A stretch of 56,840 nucleotides of DNA, from contig NZ_JOGO01000038.1 in the NCBI RefSeq assembly GCF_000719475.1, positions 1-56,840 on the forward strand. Direction: 5' to 3'. This document shows positions 8,003 to 16,750 of this stretch, piece after piece. The notes under the pieces are model-generated. The model saw only the letters and a program-made list of their open reading frames with translations, did not search any database and was not told the origin of the DNA. The position numbers and the translations under genes are program-made. Position 1 is the stretch's first letter, and each line of letters starts with the position of its first letter. The DNA comes from Streptomyces sp. NRRL F-5630. GTDB taxonomy: Bacteria > Actinomycetota > Actinomycetes > Streptomycetales > Streptomycetaceae.

Positions 8003-9177
8003 GCGCCTTCCGTGATCGATTCGACCGGTACGGAACACCGGGCGACCAACTCCTCGAAACCACTGGCGATCTGGGCCGGGGAAGGGCGGGTCAGGGCCTG
8101 GCCCTGGAGTGCTGCGGCGGCCCGGGCGTACCGGTCGTCGGTGACCAGCTGTTGTGCCGCCGCCTCGACGGCGTCCGGATCCGCGTCCTGTGAGCCCAGG
8201 TGCAGTCCGACGCCCGCTTCCGCCAACCTCCCGCCGTTCAGGGCCCGTTCGAACGTGTCGCTCACGACGAGCTGAGGCAGTCCGCGGGCGACGGCACCCA
8301 GGGCGGTGTTGGCCCCGCCGTGGTGGACGACCGCCGTGCACGAGGGCAGCACGGCGTGCAGCGGCACACCGGACACCGTGCGTACCTTGGCGGGCAGTTC
8401 GCCCAGCCGGGCCAGGTCCTCGGGGCGCGCCACCAGCACCACCTCGGTGCCGGGCCGCGACAGGCCGCGGACTGCTCGCATCAGGGGATGACCGCCCGGC
8501 ACACCGTCGGTGAACGTCCCCCAAGTGACGCAGATCCGCTCCTCTTCGGGTAGATCGAGTAGCCAGGTGGGCACCGTCCCGGGCCGGTCCACCGGAACGA
8601 AGCGGATCGGCACCTTCTCGCCCGGACCCAGCCGCTGCATCGGAGCGGGACAGGGGTCGACCACCAACTCCCGCGCCGACGGCGGCCACACGCTCCCGGG
8701 CACCTCGGCCGTCACCAGCTCGCGCGCCCTTTCGCGCAGCCAGGCACCGTGCGGCGTACCGAAGACGTCTGGCCCCCACAAGTGCCGCAGAGCGGGTATT
8801 CCCCGAGCCGCGGCAACCGCCTCGGCTGCGAAGGCCACCGGCTCGTGCACCACCGCGTGCGGCTGCCAGTGGTCGATGAGCGCCGCCAGTCCGCCGAGCA
8901 TGGCCAAAGCGTTCTCGGCGAACATGCGGGTCAGAGCGTCCTTCTCCCGGTAGTACGGCTCGCCGGGGACTCCCCGCACGTTCTCGCGGTGCCGCCGCGC
9001 GAACCCGCCGTCCGTGCTCACCCTCACCACGGCGAGTCCCAGTGCCAGAGCACCGGGTGCCGTGTCGGCGTCGCACGCCACCCGCACGTCGTGCCCGGCG
9101 GCCCGCAGGGCCCAGGCGAGCGGAACCATCGGAGCGAGGTGGGAACTGGAGACGGACGTCACGAACAAGATGCGCAT
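7999..9177 (-). CDS. Glycosyltransferase (GT1 family), aureolic-acid type
   Basis: A 392-residue GT-B fold glycosyltransferase of the macrolide/aureolic-acid group. The N-terminus MRILFVTSVSSSHLAPMVPLAWALRAAGH is typical of the acceptor domain, and the C-terminal NDP-sugar site contains the hallmark VVHHGGANTALGAVARGLPQLV. An AGGGG lies five bases before the ATG. It is the first gene of the leftward unit that continues into the oxygenase gene, and is divergent from another glycosyltransferase gene at 9391. It should transfer a 2,6-dideoxyhexose to the polyketide or growing sugar chain. By position it corresponds to one of mtmGI/mtmGII; donor and acceptor cannot be decided from sequence. Confidence 0.88.
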   Translation of the reverse strand: MRILFVTSVSSSHLAPMVPLAWALRAAGHDVRVACDADTAPGALALGLAVVRVSTDGGFARRHRENVRGVPGEPYYREKDALTRMFAENALAMLGGLAALIDHWQPHAVVHEPVAFAAEAVAAARGIPALRHLWGPDVFGTPHGAWLRERARELVTAEVPGSVWPPSARELVVDPCPAPMQRLGPGEKVPIRFVPVDRPGTVPTWLLDLPEEERICVTWGTFTDGVPGGHPLMRAVRGLSRPGTEVVLVARPEDLARLGELPAKVRTVSGVPLHAVLPSCTAVVHHGGANTALGAVARGLPQLVVSDTFERALNGGRLAEAGVGLHLGSQDADPDAVEAAAQQLVTDDRYARAAAALQGQALTRPSPAQIASGFEELVARCSVPVESITEGA

Positions 9178-9390
9178 GAAAGCCCCTGATCCTGTACGTC
9201 GGAAACGGGGCCGACGCTAGGCAGGTGCCCTAGAGGCTGGCATGAGCCCGGGCCGTGCCGTTTCTTCCAGCGCCGCTCGAGTACAGCGCGACCCGCTCCC
9301 AGGAGGCTTCGTGCGAGGAGTGTTCGCGTCGTAGCTGCGCGGTCGACGGCTGGGCGCCGTGGCTCCCACCTGGGCTGAAGGTAGGTCGCA
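9178..9390. promoter_or_regulatory. Divergent promoter region between two glycosyltransferase genes
   Basis: A 213-bp spacer separates divergent starts at 9177 (minus) and 9391 (plus), so it must hold two promoters. One TCGAG half-site occurs at 9277-9281 but I found no partner at 11-bp spacing. No other clear motif was identified. Confidence 0.45.
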
Positions 9391-10530
9391 ATGAAGGTTC
9401 TGGTCTGTTCCACTCCGCTGCTCGGGCACCTCAACCCCATGCTTCCGTTGTCCTGGGCGCTGCGTGCCGAGGGGCATGAGGTCCTGGTGTCCACGGACGA
9501 GGGCTTCGCTCCCCGGGTCCTCGAGCGCGGGCTGCCCGTTGCCGCGCTGTCTCCTGTGGCACTGCAGGAGGTGATGGCCCGAGACCGGGTCGGCAGGCCG
9601 GTGCCCCACACTCCCGAAGCGGACCGGGTGTGGCGCAGCGGCCACGGTTGGGGGCGTTTGGGGGCCCGGCACCTCGTGGAGACGGCCGCGTTGATGCGCC
9701 GGTGGCGGCCGGACCTGGTCGTCACCGACCCGGTGGAGTTCGCGGGACCGCTGGCAGCCGCACGGCTGGGCATACCCTGGATCGAGCACGGCTGGGGCAT
9801 CCGGCCCAGCCCCGAGTTCGCGCTGGCCGCCGAGGAGGAACTCGAGCCCGAGATCGAAGAGTTCGGGCTGAGAGGGCTCCCCCGGCCGACCCGCATCCTG
9901 GACACTTGCTCGCCCACCCTTCAGCGCCCGGGCGCGTCCGGTGACCCCATGCGTCACATACCGGTGACCGGTCCCGCCGAACTGCCCGGCTGGCTGGACG
10001 AGCCCAGGCGCCGCCCTTTGGTGTGCCTCACCTTCGGGAGCCTGCTGCCCTCCTTGGCGCCGGACAGGCTGCGGGCCCTGACCAGCTGGCTGATGCACAC
10101 GCTCCCCGCACTCGGTGTGGAGGTCGTGGTGGGCATCGACCCGGCACATGCGGAGGCGCTGCGGCCGGTGCCGCCGGGCGTCCTGTCCGTGGGCTGGCAG
10201 CCCCTGGACCACGTGGTGCCCCGGTGTGCCGTACTGGTCCATTACGGGGCGTCCGGTACGACGATGGCCGCGGTGGCCGCCGGGGTGCCTCAGGTGGTGC
10301 TGACCATCCCGATCGCGGACGCCCCGGACAACGCGCGGCGCATCGAGGCAGCTGGGCTGGGCATCGTCCTGCCCGGTCTCGACCTCGATGCGGAACAGGT
10401 CGTCGCGGCCTGCCGGGCCCTGCTCACCGAACCTTCCTGGAAGGCCCGGGCCGCCGGGGTCGCCGCGGAGCAGATCGGTCGGCCGACGCCTGGCGAGGTC
10501 GCGGCGGAGTTCACGACCGCGTTTGGCTGA
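9391..10530 (+). CDS. Glycosyltransferase with atypical nucleotide-sugar motif
   Basis: A 379-residue GT1-family protein beginning MKVLVCSTPLLGHLNPMLPLSWALRAEGHEV, after AAGGTAGG. The usual VHHGGAGT of the donor site reads VHYGASGTT here, so the second His and first Gly of the motif are changed, though the loop length is preserved and the following AAVAAGVPQVV is normal. It is the only glycosyltransferase gene on the plus strand and stands alone, with a hairpin 22 bp after its stop. It is probably one of the four glycosyltransferases needed for the saccharide chains. The motif change may reflect a different donor sugar or a helper role. Confidence 0.85.
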   Translation: MKVLVCSTPLLGHLNPMLPLSWALRAEGHEVLVSTDEGFAPRVLERGLPVAALSPVALQEVMARDRVGRPVPHTPEADRVWRSGHGWGRLGARHLVETAALMRRWRPDLVVTDPVEFAGPLAAARLGIPWIEHGWGIRPSPEFALAAEEELEPEIEEFGLRGLPRPTRILDTCSPTLQRPGASGDPMRHIPVTGPAELPGWLDEPRRRPLVCLTFGSLLPSLAPDRLRALTSWLMHTLPALGVEVVVGIDPAHAEALRPVPPGVLSVGWQPLDHVVPRCAVLVHYGASGTTMAAVAAGVPQVVLTIPIADAPDNARRIEAAGLGIVLPGLDLDAEQVVAACRALLTEPSWKARAAGVAAEQIGRPTPGEVAAEFTTAFG

Positions 10531-10551
10531 GTGCTGCACCGCGAGTGAGGA

Positions 10552-10594
10552 CGAGTGGGCGGCCATCCCTGACACCGGGACGGCCGCCCACTCG
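10552..10594 (+). terminator. Hairpin terminator after the plus-strand glycosyltransferase gene
   Basis: An inverted repeat, arms CGAGTGGGCGGCC...GGCCGCCCACTCG, continues inward as TCCC/GGGA around a 7-base loop. It begins 22 bp after the stop at 10530. Confidence 0.7.
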
Positions 10595-10847
10595 ACTTCC
10601 ACCAGCGGATCTCGCCTTTGCGTGGGCGTGGTCAGGACGCGCGTGGTGTGAGGGCCGGGCGAGGGGAGGCGGCGGCGCGAGGCCGGGAAGATGCCCGGCG
10701 TAAGGCACGCGGCGCAAGGACCGGGAGAGCCCGCGCGTGGGCTGGGGAGAGCGCGCGGCGTAGGTGGAGTCGGCGCCGGCCGGGCTTGGGCCCCACGCCC
10801 ACCTGCCACGCCGCGCGCGGCCCACCCGCCCCGCCCCACGGCCGAAA
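10595..10847. other. G-rich convergent intergenic spacer
   Basis: Low-complexity purine-rich sequence on the plus strand (many GGCG, GAGG and CGCGCGG runs) between two convergent genes and their terminators. I see no gene, and no family motif in any frame. Confidence 0.5.
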
Positions 10848-10880
10848 CGGCGGTCCCGGTGTGCTCGTGGGACCGCCGTA
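10848..10880 (-). terminator. Hairpin terminator after the methyltransferase operon
   Basis: A perfect 11-bp stem (ACGGCGGTCCC / GGGACCGCCGT) with an 11-base loop lies 10 bp beyond the minus-strand stop at 10891. It would end the leftward unit that starts with the aldo/keto reductase gene. Confidence 0.7.
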
Positions 10881-10890
10881 CCTGTGCGGC

Positions 10891-11931
10891 TCAGCCGGGC
10901 TTGCGGGCCACCAGGAGCCGGTCGTGCGTCATCGTGTCCAGAGGGATCACCTGCTCCACCTCATAGCCGATCTCCTCCGCCCAGGCCGAGATGTCACGCA
11001 CCCGGTACTCAGAACCGCCGTCGAGGATGACGGAACACACCAGGCTCTGCAGATACGCCCCCGGCTCGGAGCTCTCGTCGAGCATCGCGTCGTAGACCAG
11101 CAGCATGCCGCCCGGGGGAAGGGCGTCGAAGGCCTGGGCCAGCAGCTTCTTGCGGGATTCCTCGGGATGGTCGTGCAGGACGTGCCCGAAGAGGATCACG
11201 TCGGCACCGGGCAGGGGATCGTTGAAGAAGTCGCCACCCACGAAGCCGACCCGGTCCGTGGTGCCGCGTGCCGCCATGTGCTCGTCGAACAGCGGCTCGA
11301 CGCCGGGTACGTCGAAGACCGAGCCCTTCAGGTTCGGGTGGTCCAGCACCAGTCGGGCCGCGACGTTGCCGCGGGCCCCGCCGACGTCCACGAAGGTCGT
11401 CCACCGGCTCCAGTCCAGCACGTGGCTCAGTTGCGCGGCCACGAACTGGTTGAAGGTGTCCATGTGATCGAGGAATCGGCGTGCCCGGTCCAGGTCCGGC
11501 TGCTCCTCCACCACCGCACCCGCGGTGATGTTCCGCCCCGAGGTGGCCTTGCCGTCGCGCAGCGCATCGGCGAAGCGGTTCCACAGCTCGTAGTGGACCC
11601 GGCCGTGCTGGAGCACGGCGCCGCCGATGTAGTGCGGCCGGCCGGGGACCAGGAAGTGGTCGGCGCGGGAGGCGTTGGCGTAGCCGCCGCCGTCGAAGGT
11701 CAGCAGGCCGAGTCCGACCAGTGCTTCCAGCCAGTCGCTCACCAGATGGGAGTGCAGCTCAGCGTACTCGCGGATCTCCGCCTCGGTGCGCGGACCCGCG
11801 GCGAGGAACTCGAAGAGGCCCAACTCCAGTGCGGTGTGCAGCACTCGGGCCCGGGTGTAGGCGACATTGAGCTGGAGGACCTCGCGAGCCTCGGCCAGCG
11901 AGGGTGCCTCCGGCGTGGCGTTCGTCATCAC
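10891..11931 (-). CDS. SAM-dependent methyltransferase (MtmMI/MtmMII-type), first of two
   Basis: A 346-residue small-molecule methyltransferase of the plant-type O-methyltransferase fold. An N-terminal dimerisation and winged-helix part is followed by the SAM-binding loop FVDVGGARGNVAARL and the acceptor-site stretch VILFGHVLHDHPEESRKKLL. The His in LHDH is placed like the usual catalytic base of such O-methyltransferases. It follows the second methyltransferase gene by 35 bp and is last in the operon. Mithramycin needs a 4-O-methylation and an aromatic C-methylation of the premithramycin skeleton; this one resembles the O-methylating type, but which gene does which is inference. Confidence 0.85.
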   Translation of the reverse strand: MMTNATPEAPSLAEAREVLQLNVAYTRARVLHTALELGLFEFLAAGPRTEAEIREYAELHSHLVSDWLEALVGLGLLTFDGGGYANASRADHFLVPGRPHYIGGAVLQHGRVHYELWNRFADALRDGKATSGRNITAGAVVEEQPDLDRARRFLDHMDTFNQFVAAQLSHVLDWSRWTTFVDVGGARGNVAARLVLDHPNLKGSVFDVPGVEPLFDEHMAARGTTDRVGFVGGDFFNDPLPGADVILFGHVLHDHPEESRKKLLAQAFDALPPGGMLLVYDAMLDESSEPGAYLQSLVCSVILDGGSEYRVRDISAWAEEIGYEVEQVIPLDTMTHDRLLVARKPG

Positions 11932-11966
11932 GTGCCTTTCGGTCGAGGGGGGATGAAGGAGGGAGG

Positions 11967-12995
11967 TCAGAGCCTTTCGGCGATCAGGAGACGCAGCGGT
12001 ACCCCGCCCACCTGGTGCAGCTGCGGCTCCCCGAAGCCGGTGGCGGTCAGGAGGTCGCGGTAGGTCTCCAGCGCGTGCGACTCGCCCTCGTGGGTCCAGG
12101 CCAGCATCAGCGCGGCGAACAGATGGGGAACCGGGTCGGAGGCCGGGTCATGGCCGTCCGCGGTGACCGCGACGATGCCGATCCGCCCGCCCGGCCGGGT
12201 CACCTGCGCCAGCCGGCGCAGCATGTCGCCGGCGCGCTCGGCGGAGAAGTGGTGCAGCACATTGGTGATCAGCGACAGGTCGTACGGACCCCCCAGCGGC
12301 ACCTCGAACATGTCGCCGGGCGTCAGCTCGACCCGGTCCAGTATCCCGAGGCGCTCCGCGTGGCCCCGGGAGAACTCCAGGACGTTGGCCCAGTCCACGG
12401 AGCGGACCCGGGCCTGCGGGTTGCGCTGCGCCACCGTGTAGCCGTACAGCCCGTGCCCGCAGGCGACGTCCAGGATGTCCAGACGCTCACGGCCCTCGGC
12501 CCACGGGGCCAGCGTCTCCGCCAGGAGATCGGCGACGAGGGGCGTGTGCGGGGTGGGATTGCGTGCCAGGTCCTCCCAGAAGGGGTACTCCGGGGTCTCG
12601 GCGTTGGTGTCCAGCACAGTCCCGCCGCGCCGGACCGCGTCCGAGAGCCGGCCCAGTGCCTCCCACTCGTAACGGCTGACCGCCAGCCGGAGGGTGTCGC
12701 CGAAGAAGCCCGGGCTGGACCGGACCAGCACGCGGTCGACGCCGGGCGCCAGCCAGAAGCGCTTGCCGTCCGTGTTGAGCAGTTCGATGGCCGCGAGCCC
12801 CCGCAACAGCACGCGCACGCCCCGTGGGGGAACGCCCAACTGTGCGGCAACGGTCTCGGGGTCGGCCGGGCCGTCCGCCATCGTGTCGAAGACGGCGAGG
12901 TCGAGCCCGGCGCACAGCACTCCGGCACGGCGCACCGCCTGGGCCATGTTCAGCAGGGTGAACTCGTCGATCGTGGAAAGGGTGGTCTGTGTCAC
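11967..12995 (-). CDS. SAM-dependent methyltransferase (MtmMI/MtmMII-type), second of two
   Basis: A 342-residue methyltransferase of the same fold but a distinct subfamily. The SAM loop reads ILDVACGHGLYGYTVAQ, followed by VDWANVLEFSRGHAE and the acceptor segment LSLITNVLHHFSAERAGDML. The second position of the LHHF motif carries His-His rather than the His-Asp-His of its neighbour. It lies 12 bp downstream of a glycosyltransferase gene in the same operon. I lean toward the aromatic C-methyltransferase of the pathway (mtmMII role), leaving O-methylation to its neighbour. The order of the two in mithramycin producers would settle this only after alignment. Confidence 0.83.
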   Translation of the reverse strand: MTQTTLSTIDEFTLLNMAQAVRRAGVLCAGLDLAVFDTMADGPADPETVAAQLGVPPRGVRVLLRGLAAIELLNTDGKRFWLAPGVDRVLVRSSPGFFGDTLRLAVSRYEWEALGRLSDAVRRGGTVLDTNAETPEYPFWEDLARNPTPHTPLVADLLAETLAPWAEGRERLDILDVACGHGLYGYTVAQRNPQARVRSVDWANVLEFSRGHAERLGILDRVELTPGDMFEVPLGGPYDLSLITNVLHHFSAERAGDMLRRLAQVTRPGGRIGIVAVTADGHDPASDPVPHLFAALMLAWTHEGESHALETYRDLLTATGFGEPQLHQVGGVPLRLLIAERL

Positions 12996-13007
12996 GATCC
13001 CTCTTCC

Positions 13008-14198
13008 TCAGTTGTGTGTATACGTGGTGGCCAGTTCGGCGAGCCCTGCGGCCACCTGGGCGGGGGTCGGCTGGGAGAGCATCTCGGCGCGCAGCCGGTC
13101 GGCGGCCGTACGGACTTCCGGGTCCTCCAGCAGCCTGATCACCGCGGCTCGGATGGCCTGCTCGTCTGCCTGCTCGCCGGACAGATGAATGCCGGCACCC
13201 GAGCCAGCGAGGGCGGCCGAGATGTTGTCCTGGTCGGCCATGTGGGAGATGGCCAGTTGGCCCAGGCCGGCGCGGATCGCGTTGAACACCGTGCCCGAGC
13301 CGCCCTGGTGGACGATGGCGTCGCAGTCGTCGAGTACCAGGTGCAGGGGCGGCGAGTCGAGGACCCGGACGTTGCCCGGGAGATCGCCGAGCTGATCGCG
13401 GGACGAGGCGTCGATGGCGACCACGATCTCGATGTCCAGCCCGTCGAGCGCCCGGATGATGCGGGGCAGTAGGAAGGCCCGCTCCCCGATGATCCGGCTG
13501 ATGGACCTGCCCCAGGTGAGACAGATCCGCGCCCTGCTCTTGCCGCCTCGGCGCAGCTGCGGGCCGGGAGCGAGGCCGGCGCCGTTGTACGGCACGTACT
13601 GCACTTGCAGCCTGGCGGGCGACGGCGGCGGCTGGAGGCTCGGCGGGCAGGGGTCCACGGTACGGAGCGCGGGGTCGCCCTGGACGTCCAGCCCGTAGGC
13701 GCGGTACGGCTCGTAGAATCCCGGTAGCGAAGCCAGGATCTGCTCGCTCCCGGCCGAGCCGAAGAAGTCCCAGCCCCACAGGTGACGGATCCCGGGCACC
13801 CCTAGCTCCTGCGCGGCGACGAGCCCGGGCGGGCACATGGTGTCGGCGAGCACCAGGTCGGGTTTCCAGGCTCGGGCGAGGTCCATCACCGGGTCGAGGT
13901 TGGCGAGGGCGGCTCGCTGCCACTGGTCGAAGACCTGCCCCCCGTCGTCCGCCCGGTCGGGGTCCTCGGGTTTCTGCCGGGCCTTCAGCTCCTGTGACAG
14001 GGTCTTGCGGCGGATCTCCACCATGTCGATGTCGATGCCGACGGCGGCCATGGGCAAACCCGACCGGGTAACCAGGTCCGCCATGGAGGGTTGTGCCACC
14101 ACCAGAACCTCGTGGCCCGCGGCGCGGAACGCGGCGGCGAGCGGCTGGACGATGAAGTAGTGGGTGGGCCACGGGGACGTGGCCACCAGAACACGCAT
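13008..14198 (-). CDS. Glycosyltransferase (GT1 family), aureolic-acid type
   Basis: A 396-residue GT-B glycosyltransferase starting MRVLVATSPWPTHYFIVQPLAAAFRAAGHEV. The ATG at 14198 is preferred over an in-frame TTG eight codons earlier because GGGAGGAG lies just ahead of it. The donor motif reads IVHQGGSGTVFNAIRAGLGQL, a variant of the usual HHGGAGT with Gln for the second His. The start lies 13 bp after the stop of the next glycosyltransferase, and the methyltransferase gene follows by 12 bp, so all are in one operon. By position it matches mtmGIII or mtmGIV. The sugar transferred cannot be read from the sequence. Confidence 0.87.
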   Translation of the reverse strand: MRVLVATSPWPTHYFIVQPLAAAFRAAGHEVLVVAQPSMADLVTRSGLPMAAVGIDIDMVEIRRKTLSQELKARQKPEDPDRADDGGQVFDQWQRAALANLDPVMDLARAWKPDLVLADTMCPPGLVAAQELGVPGIRHLWGWDFFGSAGSEQILASLPGFYEPYRAYGLDVQGDPALRTVDPCPPSLQPPPSPARLQVQYVPYNGAGLAPGPQLRRGGKSRARICLTWGRSISRIIGERAFLLPRIIRALDGLDIEIVVAIDASSRDQLGDLPGNVRVLDSPPLHLVLDDCDAIVHQGGSGTVFNAIRAGLGQLAISHMADQDNISAALAGSGAGIHLSGEQADEQAIRAAVIRLLEDPEVRTAADRLRAEMLSQPTPAQVAAGLAELATTYTHN

Positions 14199-14211
14199 GT
14201 GCTTCTCCTCC

Positions 14212-15435
14212 CTATCGGGCAAGGTTCGTCAGGTCGGCCACCAGGTCGGCCGGCGTCGGCTGGGTGCGCATGCCGTCGGCCAGCTTCATCGCGGCGGTGC
14301 CGTGGGCGGGGTCCGACAGGAGACGGTCCACTTCGGCTCGCAGCAGGCCCACCCCCTCGCGGCCGGCGGGCACGTCACCGGTCATCAGGTGCCGGGCGGC
14401 GCCCGACGCGGCCAGCCGGGTGCCGTTGACCGTCGGCTCGGGCCGCGTGGTGATCAGGAGTTGACGCACCCCCGCGCCCGCAGCCGTCATGCTGGTGCCC
14501 GCGCCCCCGTGGTGAACCACGAGATCGCAGGACGGCAACAGCAGGTGCAGCGGCAGCCCGACCGTGATCCGCACCCGGTCCGGCAGTGGCGCGGTCTCAA
14601 GGGCCCGCGCAGTCTGCTCGGTCACCGCGACCACGACCTCGTCGGCCACCTCGGCGGCGGCATCGACGCACTGGCGTACGAGTTCGACGACCGTGCCGCC
14701 GCGCAGTGCCATGGACGTGGCACCCCAGGTCACGCAGACCCGGGTACCGGCACGGCCGCGCAGCAGCCAGTCCGGCAGCAGGCCCGGCCCGTTGTAAGGG
14801 ACGTAACGCATCTGACGGCAGGTCGGCCCGGCCGGGTAGCGGATGCCCGGTGCGCTGGGGTCGATCCAGGCGGTCGGCTCGGTCCGCACGTCCGCCCGGG
14901 CCCGCTCGTACAACTGGGCGTATTCCGACAGTGGTTCGCTTCCCATGCGGTGCATCTCGATGCGCTGCAGCCCGGGAGTGCCCCACAGATGGCTGACGTT
15001 GGGCACGCCCAGGGCCGCGGCGACCACGGGCCCGGCGAGCGTGACAGCGTCGTGCACCACCAGGTCGGGCTGCCAGGCCCGGGCGAGGTCGAGCAGGTCG
15101 TCGAGCATGGCCGAGGCCATCACCGCCTGCATCCGCCCCAGGTTCTCGATCAGCGCGAACTGCTCGTCGTCCAGCAGCTCCGGTCGGACCGGCCAGTCGT
15201 CGGGCCAGCGGCCCTGGATGTGCCATGCGGCCCGGCTGCGGTCGTTGGACAGGGAGGCGAGATCGACGTCCTGGCCGACCGGCACACCGGGCAGGCCGGA
15301 GGCGGTCACGGTCGGCATCAGCCCCGGTGAACTCGCGACCCGCACCTCGTGACCGGCGGCCAGGGCCGCCGACTCGAGCGGGACCATGGGGAAGTGGTGG
15401 GAGTGCCAGGGGAACGTGGTGAACAGAATGCGCAT
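14212..15435 (-). CDS. Glycosyltransferase (GT1 family), aureolic-acid type
   Basis: A 407-residue GT-B glycosyltransferase with N-terminus MRILFTTFPWHSHHFPMVPLESAALAAGH and the complete donor motif VVHHGGAGTSMTAAGAGV. An arginine-rich 'YPAGPTCRQMRYVPYNGPG' stretch before the linker is shared in spirit with the neighbouring enzyme (QVQYVPYNGAG), so the two are probably paralogues. It lies next to the aldo/keto reductase gene in the leftward unit. By order it may be the counterpart of mtmGIV, reported to act on both D-olivose and D-mycarose, but that is inference only. Confidence 0.87.
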   Translation of the reverse strand: MRILFTTFPWHSHHFPMVPLESAALAAGHEVRVASSPGLMPTVTASGLPGVPVGQDVDLASLSNDRSRAAWHIQGRWPDDWPVRPELLDDEQFALIENLGRMQAVMASAMLDDLLDLARAWQPDLVVHDAVTLAGPVVAAALGVPNVSHLWGTPGLQRIEMHRMGSEPLSEYAQLYERARADVRTEPTAWIDPSAPGIRYPAGPTCRQMRYVPYNGPGLLPDWLLRGRAGTRVCVTWGATSMALRGGTVVELVRQCVDAAAEVADEVVVAVTEQTARALETAPLPDRVRITVGLPLHLLLPSCDLVVHHGGAGTSMTAAGAGVRQLLITTRPEPTVNGTRLAASGAARHLMTGDVPAGREGVGLLRAEVDRLLSDPAHGTAAMKLADGMRTQPTPADLVADLTNLAR

Positions 15436-15615
15436 CCGTAGGTGCCTCTCCGGTTGCGTCGGAAGTTGGGGGTGCAGGGCTCCTCAGGGGGAGGGGCGTG
15501 CCGGGGCCCGCGGTGCTCTCTTCGGCACTGACCAAGCCGTGCCGCATGCGGCCGAGGGGCAGCCGTACCGCCGCCTCCTCGGGGCCCGCCAGCCGGTCCG
15601 TCACCCTTGGACGGC

Positions 15616-16593
15616 TCATTCCTCGCCGTACACGACGGAGTCGCCCAGGACCGCGTCGATCCTGGCCATCAGGTCCTCCTCCAGGTGGACGCCGGCCGCC
15701 TTCACGTTGCTCAGGACCTGTTCCGCGGTGGAGGAGCCGATGACAGCCCCGCTGACGCCGGGGTTCTGGAGCGCCCAGGCGAGGGAGAGCTGCGCCGTGG
15801 TCAGGCCGGCCTCCTCGGCCAGCGGGCGCAGTCGCCCGACACGGCCGAGGACCGTGTCGTCGTCCAGCCAGCGCCGCATCAAGGGAGCTCGGCCGCCCTT
15901 GGGGACGGTGGCCCGGGAGCCGACCGGGGGCTGCGCGCCGGGCGCGTACTTCCCCGTGAGTACGCCCTGCTCCAGGGTGAAGTAGCAGATCTGACCGATG
16001 CCCAGATCGCGGCAGACCGGTATCACCTTGGCCTCCGGCGCCCGCCACAGCATCGAGTAGCGGGGCATGTGGGAGATCACGGGCACGCCCAGCCGGGTAC
16101 CGATCTCCGCCGCTTCGGTGATCCGCTCCACGGGCCACTCCGACATGCCGACGTACAGGATCTTCCCCGCACGGACCAGGTCGGAGAAGGTCCACATCAG
16201 CTCCTCCAGCGGAGTCGCCGGGTCATAGCGGTGAGCGGTGTAGACGTCGATGTGGTCGACGCGCAGCCGGCGCAGCGAGCCGTCGACCGACTCCATGACG
16301 TGTTTCCTGGACAGCCCCTGCCCGTTGGGACCGAGTCCGGTCGGCATCCCCACCTTGGTGCACAGCACCAGCTCTTCTCGGGGTGATCCGGCCAGCGCCT
16401 GACCCAGCAGGGTCTCGGAACGGAACATCCCGTAGACGTCCGCAGTGTCGAAGGTCGTCACGCCGACGTCACGCGCGGCTCTGATCGCGGAGAGCACCGT
16501 TTCGTCGGGGGTGTCGTCCTGGGGGTACAGCAAGTTGCCGTACACGATCTCACTCACTGAAAGGCCACTTCGGCCGAGGCTTCGGAACTCCAC
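15616..16593 (-). CDS. mtmW: Aldo/keto reductase (MtmW-like side-chain ketoreductase)
   Basis: An NADPH-dependent aldo/keto reductase of about 325 residues starting at a GTG ([16 protein letters not shown]), the usual N-terminus of this family; a longer frame to 16632 exists but adds no conserved sequence. The catalytic tetrad is visible: Asp and Tyr in FDTADVYG, Lys in CTKVG, His in YTAHRYD. The C-terminal cofactor segment contains [13 protein letters not shown]. In mithramycin biosynthesis MtmW reduces the keto side chain left after ring opening, the last step. AKRs also occur as sugar ketoreductases, so a sugar role is the alternative. The gene heads a leftward operon and is divergent from the sugar operon. 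Confidence 0.8.
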   Translation of the reverse strand: MEFRSLGRSGLSVSEIVYGNLLYPQDDTPDETVLSAIRAARDVGVTTFDTADVYGMFRSETLLGQALAGSPREELVLCTKVGMPTGLGPNGQGLSRKHVMESVDGSLRRLRVDHIDVYTAHRYDPATPLEELMWTFSDLVRAGKILYVGMSEWPVERITEAAEIGTRLGVPVISHMPRYSMLWRAPEAKVIPVCRDLGIGQICYFTLEQGVLTGKYAPGAQPPVGSRATVPKGGRAPLMRRWLDDDTVLGRVGRLRPLAEEAGLTTAQLSLAWALQNPGVSGAVIGSSTAEQVLSNVKAAGVHLEEDLMARIDAVLGDSVVYGEE

Positions 16594-16614
16594 GCGGACC
16601 ACGCTGAGGTCCCC

Positions 16615-16632
16615 GGATCGAATGCGGCTCAA
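16615..16632 (-). promoter_or_regulatory. Weak SARP-box-like pair before mtmW
   Basis: Minus strand reads TTGAGCC-GCAT-TCGATCC: two heptamers starting exactly 11 bp apart, each one base away from the TCGAG core of the stronger pairs at 27258 and 27875. It lies about 20 bp ahead of the chosen mtmW GTG, which would imply a very short leader. Confidence 0.3.
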
Positions 16633-16677
16633 GGCCCGCCGGAGCCTTCGTCCGCATCGACGGCGGACTACCGGGAC

Positions 16678-16695
16678 TTGAGCGGGGCTCCAGAC
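16678..16695 (+). promoter_or_regulatory. Weak SARP-box-like pair before mtmV
   Basis: Plus strand reads TTGAGCG-GGGC-TCCAGAC, two heptamers 11 bp apart, each with one mismatch to TCGAG. It lies 55 bp ahead of the mtmV start in the same divergent spacer as the mtmW pair. Confidence 0.3.
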
Positions 16696-16750
16696 CGGGT
16701 GCCGACGGTGGACCGGAGCGCCGCCGATGCCTGCGATGGGAGAGACGTCA

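Noticed and set aside
6461..9076. An 871-residue reading frame that would fuse a glycosyltransferase shadow to the flavin oxygenase
   Set aside because: The first half is an out-of-frame translation of the glycosyltransferase gene; the oxygenase starts at its own ATG at 8002 with an ATGA overlap.
9277..9288. A SARP box between the divergent glycosyltransferase genes
   Set aside because: There is one TCGAG half-site but nothing similar 11 bp to either side.
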